From Desmodus rotundus (Eukaryota > Chordata > Mammalia > Chiroptera > Phyllostomidae), in assembly GCF_022682495.2 (NCBI RefSeq), contig NC_071398.1, positions 99,121,880-99,185,879 of the forward strand: a stretch of 64,000 bases of DNA, given 5' to 3'. Each line of letters begins with the position of its first letter. Position 1 is the stretch's first letter. The position numbers and the translations under genes were made by a program. Below, in pieces: positions 19,395 to 32,981 of the stretch. The notes below the pieces were generated by a model. The model did no database searches. It saw nothing but the letters and a program-made list of their open reading frames with translations, and was not told where the DNA came from.

Positions 19395-22084
19395 AGTCAT
19401 TGAAAAAGATGTATTAAAATATTCACAAAAGTACAACGATTGACAAAGAAAACACCAAATAATGGACTTGGTGGGTTTCCCTAGCGAGATGCAGTCCCAC
19501 TGAGCAGCTACAGGGGGTTTGGAATTTAATCTCTAAGTCAGCGCTTTCAGGTGCCACCTTACAAACGTCACGTGTGCTCTTCCGAGGTCTCGTTCTGCCA
19601 ATGAGACGTGAGAGGGCTCTCCCACTGAGAAGCAGCCCCACTGCTGCCATCTGTGGCCAGGGACAGGACCTCGGGAACACAGGAGGAAGGGCCCCAAGAC
19701 CCACAGCAGGTGGTGTGCCCAAGTGTGAGCCACTCCCTCAGAGGAGCCAGTCCCAGAGCCCGGGCTGGGGGGCCCTCTGCCAAGTGCCGACCCACGTGGG
19801 CGGAGGGGGGGCTGGGTGGGGTGGTCACAGGTCGGGCAGGAGGCGGCACAGGAAGCCGAGGGTAGAGAGGCAGCCAGTGTCTGGTGTGGGAGTGCTGGTG
19901 GGTGCTGGGGGTGGGGGTAGCGGTCCATCCTTGCCACAAGAGAAGTGGGGGCTCTCACTGTCGGGGGCCACCAGGAGTGCATGGTGTGCTCACAGGGCCT
20001 GGGGAGAAAGGGGGAAAGGAGAGCGCCCCTCTTCTCTGTAAGAAGTGGCTGGCAGGCAGCATCACACGGAAACCGCACACCTGGCCTCAAGACCAGGTGT
20101 GTCCTTTCTGCCTGGAAGACAGGCTCTCCGGAGCACTGTTTGCATCCGCATGGAGAGTGCAGACAGGCCCACACCCCACCCTTCCCCTTCCCCCGCCCCA
20201 GCATGCACAGAGAGGGCTTCTGACCGTTCCTGTTTTCAAACTGGATGCAGGAAGTTGCAGGGGGCGAGGTGGACGGGATCCAGACCCGTGCGGACACGTC
20301 TCCGTCTCCGGGCGGGCGAGCACTCAGCGTCCCTCGTTGGCGCTGGGCCCATGAGCTGGGAGGAGGCCGCAGGGCGACGGATTTCCCTCCTGCCACACAC
20401 AGCCCACAGCAGCCAGTCCCCAGCTGCAGGGCACAGTATGGAGTGTGGCTGCGGAGCCCTTTCCCTGCTCCTGTGCACGTAGAGGGAGTGGCGGCCGGAA
20501 TGGGACAGGAAGAACCAGCGGCTCCTCGGGAATCTGGAGACCCCCAGTCTGCCGGAGGCTGGGAAGCCTCGTGAGCTCCAGCTCTACCGTATCACCTCCC
20601 TGCGGCTTGAACTCTGACTCCTGCTTCATTCCCTCAGAATCCCCTTGGAGCTCAGCCCCCAGGCTCCCTCACCGGTGGCAGATGCCCGGAAGGAAAAGGA
20701 AGCAGCTTGTGGGGGACCTCAAGCTGAAGGGGAGAAAAACGAACGTTCCCACGTACCCCAACATGTCCTGTGACCTCCCCGGAACTGCGGGCTTTTGGAG
20801 CATTTTAAGTTAAAACAATGCTTTTACTACAAAGTAATCCAGCAAATGGAGGAATGGCCAGTATAAATAGGGGTTTAATGATCTCACTTTGCTTGTCCTT
20901 CCCAGGAAGAAGAGAAATTTCAGGTTTGAGGTGGGGCGGGGGTTGCCAGTGGGACAGAATGAGTTACTGGGCAGGGCACCCGAGCTGTCTAGAGAGTCCC
21001 TCACCTCGTTGTTCACCGTTTCCACCCAGGGGACAAGCGTGGAAAATGAACAAAGAAACCCAAACAAACGGGCAGAGAGAAGATTCACGAAGTGGAAGTA
21101 CTAGCTCTGTGCTGATCTAAAAATCGAGCGGCCGTGAACCTCAGGGCTCTGGAGGCCGCATGAGGCTAAGACTGACGCTTCAGAAAGATGAATCCCTAGG
21201 GAGCGCTCCGGACTCCCGCTGATGGGCCCCCTCTTGACCCCGTTTCTGCCGACTTAGGAGAAAAGGAACCTCCACTCCAGGCTGTACGGGGACCCTCGTC
21301 TCCAGCAGGAGGGTTCTGGAAAGAATCTAACAGACACCAGCCCCACTCCTCAGGCAAGGCCTGTGTCCCACTCCAAGGACGTGTAGATGGCATTGGCCTA
21401 AAGTGCTGAGGAAGACATGACCTCTGGCCGTCACCTACGCTACTCTCGCTACGTGCATGCAGGCGCTGACGCGAAAGGGGAGAAACGTTCAAGTCCAAGT
21501 GCACAGCAGAGAGAGTGAAAATGCTCTGTGTTTCAGAGAAAAAACATCAACAAAAACTTCTCAAGTTGTCCCCGAGTGGCAGAGCTCACGGGTGTCCCCG
21601 AAAACTACCACCGAATAGTGGGAGCAGGCAGTGGGTGAGGGGCCACCCTGGGCGTGGGTCCCCCAGAGTGTCTTCGCTCTCCGGCCACGGTAACAGCTAA
21701 GACTGGTTCAGCCCTTGGGCGTAAGGGCCATGTCTGTCGGGAGGCGCAAAGGTCGCTGTGTCTCCGCGAAGGCAAACCATGCCCAAGCGACGGAGACAGG
21801 AAAGCTGCTGAGCTGCCCCGGCTGCACGCGACCCTGAACGCACCGAAGTACAAGGAGCAGCCAGACGGTTGGTAGTTACTACACTCAGACCGGCTCCTCG
21901 CACGCACCACCGGCTCCTCGCTTCAGAAGATTAAATAGGGTATTTACACTCGTCCTTTGTACACGCCCTTTGCTCCCCGATGTGCTGGTCCTCGTCCAAG
22001 GCCACAGGTGGTGACGGGCTACGTTTCCGCACCAGAGTCCAGTGTGACTTTGTCTCTTGCTTCGGACACGGCCTGGGTCTTGTC
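19395..22084 (-). promoter_or_regulatory. MPZL1: MPZL1 3' UTR, end uncertain
   Basis: Minus-strand sequence beyond the stop. No AATAAA was found in it. Candidate signals on the minus strand are ATTAAA at plus 20874-20879, ATTAAA at 19525-19530, and the variant AATACA at 19411-19416. The last is followed by CA about 15 nt on and then a GU-rich stretch, so I place the end near 19395. The human 3' UTR is several kb, so a long UTR is expected. The end point is inference. Confidence 0.4.
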
Positions 22085-22186
22085 TTAATTTTTCCGGATG
22101 TCCGCATACACCACAGACTCGGACTTGTTGACCTTGTCGCTGTGGGGCCCACCGGAGTGGTCTAGCTGCGCATAAATGACGGGGCC
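22085..22186 (-). CDS. MPZL1: MPZL1 exon 6 coding part (two ITIMs and stop)
   Basis: The acceptor cttccccag precedes 22186. The 102 bp read GPVIYAQLDHSGG, then KSESVVYADIRKN, and TAA at 22087-22085. The two ITIM tyrosines, 241 and 263, are the SHP-2 docking sites. The 3' UTR follows at lower coordinates. Confidence 0.97.
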   Translation of the reverse strand, partial: GPVIYAQLDHSGGPHSDKVNKSESVVYADIRKN

Positions 22187-25100
22187 CTGGGGAAGAGAAG
22201 TCGGGTCAGAGCTTTGCAAACCTGGTGGCCCCATCAGGGGTGTGGGGGGGGGAGGGGCAGCGCTGGGGTTTCAGATCGAGATCCCTCTTTGGAAGGCTTT
22301 CAGGAGGACTTCTTGGGAACCCCCTGTCCAGGACTGACTTGAAAATGAGGTTGTCGGTAACCGTGAAATTTCCATCTGGAAATTTCTGTGACAATGCCAC
22401 AGTCCTTCTCAGGAAGTGATCTTTGTCTTACATGACCTGGCATGGGACTCCTCACGCCTTGTCATTGGGCTCAGTGTCTTAAAGAGTGAGACAGGCACTT
22501 CCGCCCGCCCGAGACCCCCCGGCACAGGAGCTCTGGAATGGCGCCCTGAGGAACCAGCACATTCGCTGACACCCAAAGACAGCCTGAACCGGTCACTTTA
22601 CACAGATAGGTCCTTAAAAAGATTTCAAACATTCTTCCACATGCCAACTTACAGTATGAATCTTTTAGACTGATTCTATCATAACTGATGAGAATACTGC
22701 TTCTTTGACATCTAAGATCACGTAACTGTTTTTCCCACTTTCAAGTAAAAAACGGGGGGCGGGTTCTATAGACCTGGGAGGGAACCCCTGGGTGGACTGG
22801 AGTGGAAGAGGCCGGAGGCAAGCTGCCAGGTGCCCTCAGGAGACCCAGGGACGCCGGGCTGCCTGGGGCAGTGTGGGGCAGAGGGAAGTGGAGGTCGAAG
22901 TGAGGCCAGGGGTTCAAACACCTGACAGGTGGCTGCACATCGTCACCTTACAGTCCCAGAGACTCTAAGATTACAAACGGCAACAAGAAAAAGAAAAAGA
23001 GCCCAAAGTCAACATTTCTCCTGGTGACGGCTAACACCGCGCTTAAGCGTTCAGCTCTGAAATCGTAAGCTCAGCAGCTAAAAGCAGGTGGTTTGACATC
23101 AACACCCTTTCTGGTCGGAGCCCCAGGACCCCATCCTTCCTCAGTGTGTGCGGTGGGAGGGATCCTGTGGGGTCTGGGCACCCCGGCTTCTGCGGAGGGG
23201 ACCAGCCCGGCTGTAAGGGCTTTGCACAGGTGCCTCCACGCCTGGAGTTGTACACAGAATAACACGGCGGGCTAGACCTGGGAGAGGCCGCCACGCCTGC
23301 AGCCCCGGGGCTCCCGGCAGACTTGTAACTGCTCAGTCAGTCTCGAACGGCAGTTCACAGCGGTGTTGCACCTCCTAGGGCTGGGCCGAGAACTCAGTGA
23401 GATGCTGTCTACGTATGGAGTCGTCCTGACACTGTTACCACGGACACCTTGTTGTACAAGTACATTCAAAATACACCGCGGTGACTGATGACGGAAAGCG
23501 AGCCGCTGGGCTCTGAGTGTGTCTCTGCTCTGTATGTGGTGGGCGCCCTCGTCTGCCATGGGAGTGTGACCTCACACTACTCCCACGGGACCGGAGACCC
23601 TCTGTGTGCATCTCAGAACGCAAGTCCAAGAGGAAAAGAAGTTTAAAATACAGCAACTGTTTCCTACTACAGCCAACCCTTGAACAACACAGGTCTGTGC
23701 TGCGTGGGTCCTCTCATTCAAACGTTGTTTTCAATAAATATATTGGAAAGGTTTTTATTTTTCTGAGATTTGCAACAATTTGAAAAAACAGATGAATTAC
23801 GTAGCCTAGAAATATCAAAAAAATTAAGAAGACGCTATGCCACGAAGGCATGGCGTGTGTGCAGCACTGGTCCATTCTGTCGGTTCCCACCGTAAAATGT
23901 GCACAGCAACACACAGTCGGCTCGGAGTGGTTAAGCTACGGAGGAATCGAAAGTGACCCGTGCATTTTTTGACCACGCCGAGCGCCACAGCACCGCCCCC
24001 TCCAGCCACGTTATTCAAGAGTCAAGTGCACTTGGACCAGAAGGAACAAAGGGCTCTCTAGCTAACTGACCCCAGGTTACAGTCACTTCCAAGAACAGGA
24101 CAGACCCTGAAATTAAGTTGAGTAACTTCCTAGATGACAAAGCCCCTGTCATAAATCATAAAGACCCCTAGGAGTGTCGGGGTGTCCATGGGAGGAGGGG
24201 CTCCTTCCCTGACACAGGCTGTACAAATGGATGCAGGTCCTTTTTGAAGGCGGACCTGGTATTTACGTTTCAGATGCTGAAAAAGGACAATGAATGGACC
24301 CAACGGTTGAATGACCATCCAGAAAATGCCAGAGTGTGGGCTGGGTGGGGTCCTGGGAGCTCCTCTGTGGACGTGGCCAGACTCTGGCTTGGGAGGGGCG
24401 CAGCAAGGTGGGGTGTCGGCCCTGAGAGTGGGTGCGGTGAACAGTGGGCCCCCTTTACTCCCCTGCTCAGCTCCCTCTGCAGAAACGGACCAGCTCACGA
24501 GAAAGGACCCTCAGCAGGAGAAAGGTCCCCCAGCGAAGCCAGCCACCACTTTAGACAATTACTGCAGCCCGCTGCCCGGGGGGCGCAACCTCTGTGCAAG
24601 GAGCTCCGACCAGGTCTGGGAGCCTTAGGTGTGAATGGGATCGGGATCGCCGGGCGTTGGAGGGAAGCTTCCAGCGTGAGACAAAGAAATTACATGAGGA
24701 AAGGGGAATTCAAGAAAAACAGAGCAAAATCAAGTATCAGAAGAAAACTTTAAAAGTGGTATGATCCCAGAGATGCATCCGTGCACTCAGGAAAACAAAG
24801 ACAGGCTATTACAGTCAGAGAATAAGAAATAGCTCTCACGAGCCCGTCGGGCCAAGCGCGGCGTCCAGGGTGGTGGCAGGCGACTGGCCATCCTCACCAG
24901 CGTGCGGGGCATGTCACTCTTCCTGCCCATTGTTCTCAGGAGGCAGGAATGGAAGTGGCACTTTCTCCGCCCCAGGTTCTCGGACGTAGACGGAGGGTGA
25001 GGCCAGTGTGCGGGGGCTTCACACGCCACCTCCTTCCTTCCACCCCTCGCAGCACACAAAGCAGCTACGCCCGGATTTCCCCAAACAACTGGGATTTCCT

Positions 25101-28100
25101 CAGAGTCTTCCTTAGCCCTACCGGACAAGAAGCTGCCACTGAGGTGGGCCTGGTATAGGTGCTGCTTTCTTCCCATCTCCCTCCCCTTAATATACAAATA
25201 TAGATTTGCTTGTGGTCCTCCCCAGAAAAGAGAAATAGCTCTTGAAAAATTTTTTTTAAAGACAGCAGATAATAAATACTCACTAAAAGTCAGAGAAATC
25301 TTCTAGAATGAACAAAAAGAGCAAAACAGAAACAAATGAAAAAACTAAAGGACTGATCTTGGACATGGTCCAGTTCCTATTAGGAATTTTAAAAAGAGAG
25401 AAAACGAAAGGAGGGAAATTTCCAAAGAAAAATGGAAGAAAATATCCTAAAGCTGAAGGACGTAGTTTTCGAATTAAAAGAACCCACTGAGTAACCAGCA
25501 CAATGAGGAGAAAAAATCCCCCAGTTTTGGGAGATTTCAGAACATGAGGAGTAAGAAGCACCCAGAGAAAAGGGTGACAAGCCCAGCCCCACACGAAGGG
25601 GCAGGCGCACGGCTACCACTTACCACTGGAAGCAGGAAAGCCAGCCGCACCTCGTATGCTGAAGGAAAGGGACTTCCAACCCGGAGTCCTAGCCTACCAG
25701 ATCCTCATCGGAGCTCGAGGGAGGAGACAGCGACCTCCGAAGGGCTGACAGCAAATGGACAACCTCACAGCGTCAGAGGGTAGGGTCTGAAACCAGTCTC
25801 CTGGAGCTGAACTCGAGGTTCCCGCTGGGGCTGCAGGCCAACCCTTGTCCTGGCTTTCTCAGCTCACCGAGGCTGCTGCTGCCGCGTTCCCGGGTGCCTG
25901 GCGCGGCCTCCACCATCATAGCCAGCCGCCCGTCCCATTCAGACCACCCTGATTCTGACCTGGTGGCACCCCTGTGCTTCCTCTGGGCCCACACAGGCAA
26001 TTCAGGAGACTCCTCCCATCTCAGCCCGTTTACCCAGCTGCATGGCCCCTTTTGACTGGTGAGGTCCCATTTCCCACTGGGCCCACGGATGAGGGTGTGG
26101 GCACCTTCGGAGGTCACTATTCTGGCCCAACACTTGAACCTCCCGTGTCCCCTTTCTCAAGAAGTTATGGAGGACACCTTCCACGTCAACATGGGCGCAC
26201 ACTGAACAGGAGAAGACTTGCAGCCCCACGGCAGAGCCCCAGATGCTGGCAGGCGCGGCTCCAGGAACACAGCGCCCCCAGCAGCCGAAGGAAGGGACGT
26301 GCTGGGGTGTGCTCAGAACTTTGAATCGGAGCTGGAATGCTAACACGTCCTCGGAAAACAAGTGAAAAAACAAGGCAAACATTAGCCCCACAGACACAAG
26401 AAAACTGTGCGAGAAAGCAACGGCAGGCGGCACAACAGTGGGGGAGACCAGGCACACACCACGTTGACAGAGAGCTGCCCACATACAGTGGAGTGGGCTT
26501 CCGGGGAAGGGGTAGGTGCGCACGTCACAGGTATGCGTGCGATGGGGGAAGAAAGAACTAAACTGTCATTTCCATGATATGGAGTCAATGAATAATATGG
26601 AAAAATCTAGAAAAGGAAATATAATATGAAGGTAAATACCAGGTGAAGTGGCTGGAAGAATGGAAAGTGTTCGGCTATTATTTCTGTAAAATCTTTTTTC
26701 TCTTTCCTTCTCAGACCCCAGTCGGGGCGCTGGAAATGTCACAGTTCCAACAGCACAGCCAAACGCAGCACGAACCGCAAGGCTGGCCTGCGCACCACGC
26801 TCCCAGTACCAGGGACTTCTCCTCGGTACCTCCTGCAGGTAGAATCTACACCCCTCCTGGTTCGCCCAGCCTACCAATCACTCAGCTACACGCTGACTTT
26901 CCATTTCTTCTAAAGAGTTCACACAAAATGATTTTTCTGTTTTATCACCAATACCCAGATCAACCTTTTCTCGCTAATTCCTTGTCATATAAAGCACCTC
27001 AGTCTGGAATGCAATTCACTGGGTTTCTTTCCCTGAGCAATTAAAGAAGACACTCTCACATCTGACGAAGCCGTCCCCTGATGCCACAGGGGAAGAGGGG
27101 CCACACCTGTGCGAACCGTCTGTTAGTGGCGCTTTACTCGGGACAGGTTCTTCTCTGCGTATTTGCGTGGGGCCCTCCTAAAGCAGCTCTCTCTGTGCCC
27201 ATCCGTCTGCCTGTCCGCCACTCTGCCCGGGTGTCACGACTCAGTCTCTCTCCCGCACCCGGGGTAGTGGCCGTGCGCGGCTACAGAGTGCAGCCCGGGG
27301 GGGCGGTCGCCCGTTACCTGGTGAGATCCAGAAGGCAGGCTCTTTACTAGACCCTCTGTGTCGGAGGGGGACTTCCGCGGAGCCTGCTTAACCGGTGACA
27401 AACTCTCTGAGGTGCTGCAGCTGATAGGGTGGCAATTTGGAGAACAAATGTAAAACAAAAAGTGTTTTTAAATAAACGGAAATGAAACTATGGAAAAGCA
27501 AGTGATGACAAGGCGGAGGAGCAGATGGGTAAGAACAAAACACAACAAAACAACAGTATTGCAACAACCACATATCTTGAACTTGACCCCTGACGCTTGT
27601 TGGGTGAGTGTGAGCCATTTGTCTGTTTCCAATAATGACGTCTGCTGGGCGGGACTCTGGCTTCATGAACATGTATGCATGGTGCCCTGCCCTTCCCCCC
27701 GCCATCCACCCGCCTTTGGGATAGAGGTTTAAGGGAACAAGTTATCCCTTCTCGTGTGATCATCGAAGGGGAACCTCTCCTGAATGCATTTCAGAAGTTA
27801 CAGCTGCCCACCCAAGCTCGCAGTCTTGGCCGTCTCATTCCTTCCATTCCCTGCTTCCTCATGTTTTGTTTTCCCACCTATAACCCAGACCCCGGGGAGG
27901 TGTGAATGACTGGAGGCTGGAATGCCAGGTCCCAGGGCTGAGCTTCCTCAGGGCACAAGCCCGATGTTGTCAATAAATCCGGGGAAGTGTGGGCCAGGAG
28001 GTCACTCCTTAGGGGTTCCCCAGTGGGGTGTGTCCTCAGCAGAGTTCAGGGGCCCAGGGAGGACCCCATTTAAAGTGTCCCGACTAAGACTGAAGTGTGA

Positions 28101-28881
28101 GGTGCATCCCGCTAACCGTGCCTTCTCTGAAACGGGAGGATAAATGACTCAAACCAAAACGGTCTGGCTATTCTAACACAACGAGGGTCTCGGTCATTCA
28201 TAATACAATTCACGTATAAAAAAAAAAAAAAGAAAACCAACACACACACGCACATACAAAGGCATCTTACATGGAGAACACACAAAATCGTAAACCTCTG
28301 GGTGCCCGACAGCCCGCTTCACCGGGGCGGTGTGCCCAGTGTGTTCCTAGCACACGTGACGTATTGGTGCACAGACCACAGCAGCGGTGGGGTTAGCTCA
28401 GAGCTAGCTGGTTAGTTGCCAGCCAGGGAGACGGCTGAACACACACAGATATTAACAGCAACGGGCAACGGGATTAGTTACCAGGTGTCTAGTGGGGTGG
28501 AGGGAGACCCGGCCCGGCTACAGGCTCAGTGTGGCGTCTATGTCAGCTTTTCCCAACAAGTGGAGGAGAAGCAGGCTCTGATCCCGGCACACCGAGGCAG
28601 AAAGGCAGGGGAGGAGAAACAAAGTGAGAACGGCGGCATCCACAGCTCCATGTAGGGGTCTCGGGCTCGCACCCTCCATGAACCCGAAAGCAAGAACCAC
28701 AGCAACCAGTGTGTCACCACCCTGGGTTAGTCTCCCGCTGGAAACCAACAGGCCAGTTATTTGTGATGAAGAAACGCCCACCATGCAAGAACAGAGGCAT
28801 TCCAAGCAAGTGCTCTCTGAGCTGGACCACTCACGCTCGTTCAAACACAGCACTCCTCCTGAAATCCAGAACCGCAGAGTC

Positions 28882-28949
<68 letters not shown>

Positions 28950-31900
28950 GCAGGGGCGGGGTTCCCACCATCCACCAGCCAGGCAGCCGGGCACGCAAGC
29001 CTCAGAGCACAGTCCCCGTGGGACGGTGAAGGTTAGCCGTGGACCTGCTGCCCAGCCCGCGCCCTCAGCTGGAGTGGGCCTTCACCCTGCCTAACCCCGG
29101 GAGTCCTCCTTGGGTAGCTTTCCCCTGGAACGGGGAAAGAGAAGGTCCTGCATCAGACACACCCCGGGCTCCGGCGTGCTGTCTCCGGGAAGGCGTGCTC
29201 GAAAGGCCTACTCCGCTTTCCTGCTGGTACATGTTGGTGTCCAGCCCTTGCCGCCCCCATTTCGCTGAGTCCCACCATGCACTCGAGACAGATCAAACAA
29301 TTCAGCTGCCAACCAAACCATAAAGAAAGAGAACCTGTGTCATCACCTCAGGTGGGGGGTCGTCTATTAGCACAACTCCTTGATTCATTTGATATTTGCC
29401 TAACAGAGAAGAAGAACCTGCTGAGATTATTGCCAAAGGATGAACATTACTCTCTGAAATTGGGTAAGTGATGTCTGTGTGGCTTTGACCGCCAGGGGCG
29501 GGGTGGGTGGTTACAGCCAGAGCCCAGAATGCCCAGCGGCCGGTGGCCCCAGGCTGGGGGCACAGCTGGTGCAGCAGGGGCTCGAGTCATATCCTGTCCA
29601 CAGCGGGCCACTGGCTTCTGCTTGCCCGAGTCCACATACCTCCTGCAGAGACGGCCTGATTCTGGCAGGAAAGTACACAGTAGCTAATTCTTCACAATTC
29701 TTATTCCATAAAACATACAGGGGCTTCTATAAACCCGTCCCCCTTCCCCTCCCCCCAGAAGCAGCATCTCTCACCCAGTGTAATCCCGCTTAGCGCTTTT
29801 CCTTCGGTAGAGGACGGCCAGGACCACGCTGGTGAGCAGGGAGAGACCCACGACCACGGCCGTCACTATGCCCACCACCACCCAAACCGGAAACACGGGC
29901 AACACCGCTGGGGAGAAAGAACAGAATCGTGTTATGGTCCGTTGTGACAGAGAAGAAATGGGATTTATGACATGAATACGCAAGTGTCTTCCTTTAGCGG
30001 TCGTCACACCCTGTATTATCACCCAGATCGTGGGACCCCAGTGTCTAAGGAGTGACGCGGGGGCAGTAGCTGGTAGAGGATGAGATATGGTGAACTGATC
30101 ATTCCCACCCACACCGCCCCTCTCAGCGTGCCAAAATGAAAACGAAACAGAAAACGAACTGGGATGTGACATCACTCCCACCTACTCGCCAACAGAGCAG
30201 CCGACGTCTTAGAGTGAGACCCCAGAACATGCGTTCCTGCTGCTGCTCCAAAAAGGGAAGAAACAGCGGTCGTGTTTCTGCAAATGTTAAAACTCTCTCC
30301 CAGAGGACATCGGAAGAGTATTAACCTCCTTCTTTCCCACCGCTCAGCCCATCAACCACAGTGAGGCTGGTCTGACTTCTAACAACATTGGGCGACCACC
30401 ACCCCAGAAATGGGTCGGGAGGCTTCAGACAGCAGGTGTGTATGTGGAGAGATTGGCTACCCAGCCTGCGTGGGCAGCGGCCCCAGGCCCCCCGGCCCCC
30501 AGTTCCCTAGAAACGGGGTGCATTGCTGCAAAATGCTCCGTTCACGCACACCCTGGGACGTTAGTCTCATTTTCCACTCCAACACGCGACAAAGGGGACT
30601 GAGCCATTCCCGCAAACGTCGCCAGGAAGTACCTTTCTCCACGACGTAGAGCCGAATGTGCCCTGGCTGGGCGACGATGTCGGGAGGGTTTTTGACGTCG
30701 CAGATGTAGGTGCCGTTGTGGGTGAACTGCATGTTCTCTATGCTGATGGAGGCGTCCTTCTTGTCCAGGTCTCCAGCCCAGCTGATCCTGTCCTTGAAGG
30801 GCGGGTAATTCCCGGGGTACTCCTGCCCCTGGGAGTAGTGGAAGAACTGCAACCAGAAAAACAGGGCGCGTGAGCTCACCCCGAAGGCAGAGGTGCCAAC
30901 GCTCCCACGGGCATGAGCGTGCTGTGGAGGGCTCGTCATGCAGACTCCCTACGGGGAGGCGCCCTTTGCCTCGCAAGTCTCATGTGGAATCTTAGCCAGA
31001 CAGGGGTTGGGGAAACACAGGGTTCAGTCCTGTTTCAGCTGGAAAAACACACTCGGGTGTCATCTCGCGTCCTCTCGATATCCCAGTGACAGAAGGATCA
31101 ACACCTGTATTTTTATGAGTGACAGAATGGAGACTCAAAGAAGCCATTAGCCCCGTAGGGCCGTCCTCAAAGCCAGGGGTCCGAGGGTGACAGCAGTGAA
31201 CTCAGTTCACCATCAGACACAGAAAGAAGCCTAACTATCAGTTAATCCGATGGGTTTCTCCCTCTTATGTATCCGTTTCCCACGGGACAAGGGAACAAAG
31301 CCCTGGCAACCCAAACAGTCCTCGCCTGCCTTCCCAGGCTCGGCCTTCGGCCCCTTTCTTTTCCAAGCTCACTCACATTTTTCAAAGTAACATCGTCAAA
31401 GCGCCCGTCAAACCCAGCGCCCATCAAACCCAGCGCACGGGAAGCCAGGTGAGGCCTGGCGGGTGGGGGCCTCGCCCAACACTGGGTTCACTGGGGCAGC
31501 TCCACTGGAGGCTTCCTGCCGGTGCCGCAGTTGGGGGTGGGGTGGCAGTGGGGCAGAATCTGTACTCGAGTCCTGCTGGCGATCCAACCGGGGCAATTTC
31601 GTCACCTTGGAGTGCAGGGAAACCCCTGAGCCACCGACCGACTCCTGCATTTCATCGTGTCCCGAACCCCCCTCTACCTGCAGCGTTCCCGAGCTCTCAG
31701 GCCTCCCCCGATGGCTGACTCATGCCGCCACCCCGATGCCCTGCCCTCCAAACCTATCACTCTCTCCCAGGAACTTCTCCCACCTAGGGGTCTCATCTTG
31801 CCTGGCAGTCCATTCGATCTCCTGAGGGTCTCTCTCCTCTGCTGAACCCCCACGAACGATGCCGGTTGTATGCTCTCATCGTCTCGGCCTCGGCCTCTTC

Positions 31901-32944
31901 CCTGGCCTCACGCTCCTCCAGCCCACCCTCCCGATGCCTAAATGCCCACCGCAAACAGTGTTGACGACCACAGCCATTTAAAATACGTGCCCTGCGCTTT
32001 TGGTCACCTCATCCTCAGGCAGAACCGTGAGGGCTCCTGCTTTACCCTCCGTGCAAGTCTGTGACATGACAGGCTCCCAGACGCCAGCAGAAGACACGAG
32101 ACTCCTGAAAAGGCTTCTCTCCAGGGAAGGCGCTGAGACAGAGGACCTTATTACACAGGACACAGCACGCAGCATGTTCCCATCTTCGGCCCTTGCCCCC
32201 CCGCCCCCGACTCCCACAGGGACAGCCTGGAGGGGCTCAGGTGGATGCTGGTCCTCAGAGCCTTTGATTACATTTAAGGAGCCCCAAGCTTAGGGAACCC
32301 AAATCTTTTATAATAGGCAGTAAGTCCATCCGACCTTTGCCCCACAGGGAGACACTACCTCTCCCACACAGGACAGTAAGCAAACCTGTCCTCTGCTCCA
32401 GAGACACCGTCGCTGTCTTCCTAGGCTAGTGTCGCTGTGCTAAGTAAGGAGGTCCGTCCTGCCTCTGCTGGCCAGGTGTGCAGAAACATGAAGCCCCTGT
32501 GGAAAACGACGCTCCTAACGGCCCTGCCAGGTGAGACTCACCTGCCAGACACTCCCAGAGGACAAAGGGAGGCTTAGGACTTAAGTGAGTTGCCCGAGAT
32601 AACAGGTCTTAGTCCCACTTTCTCCTCATGATGCCCCGTGTGGGAAGCTCTGCATCTCCAGTTTACAGACCGGTCAGGCCCGTCGGCCCTGCTTAACAAG
32701 AACCCAGCGTGTAGCTGTTGACGCGCCTTCCCTTTAGCCCTCCGGCCCTGTGTTTCTGTTTGACCGCTTACCCCGTGTGATGTCACCGACATGCCACTCT
32801 TACTTCTAAGTACTCCCCGAGGGAGAGCACGGATTGTTTCTGTGTTTCTGAGGACCTCGCCGACCCACAGCGAGCTCCCCATGCAGGCCGCTGAACCAGA
32901 CGGACCAGAATGTCCATCAAGAAACTCATAACTGAATCAGAAAG

Positions 32945-32981
<37 letters not shown>

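Larger units (their letters stand above)
22187..27317 (-). other. MPZL1: MPZL1 intron 5
   Basis: A 5.1-kb intron with no coding text. It contains a Tigger-like DNA transposon relic (23.67-24.02 kb) and an ancient LINE ORF1-like relic (25.30-25.77 kb). The rest is unassigned. Confidence 0.75.

Noticed and set aside
19533..20396. A 287-codon open frame on the minus strand
   Set aside because: Lies in the presumed MPZL1 3' UTR, is Pro/Ser/Arg-rich low-complexity text in GC-rich DNA, with no recognisable domain. Stop-poor GC-rich DNA gives such frames by chance.
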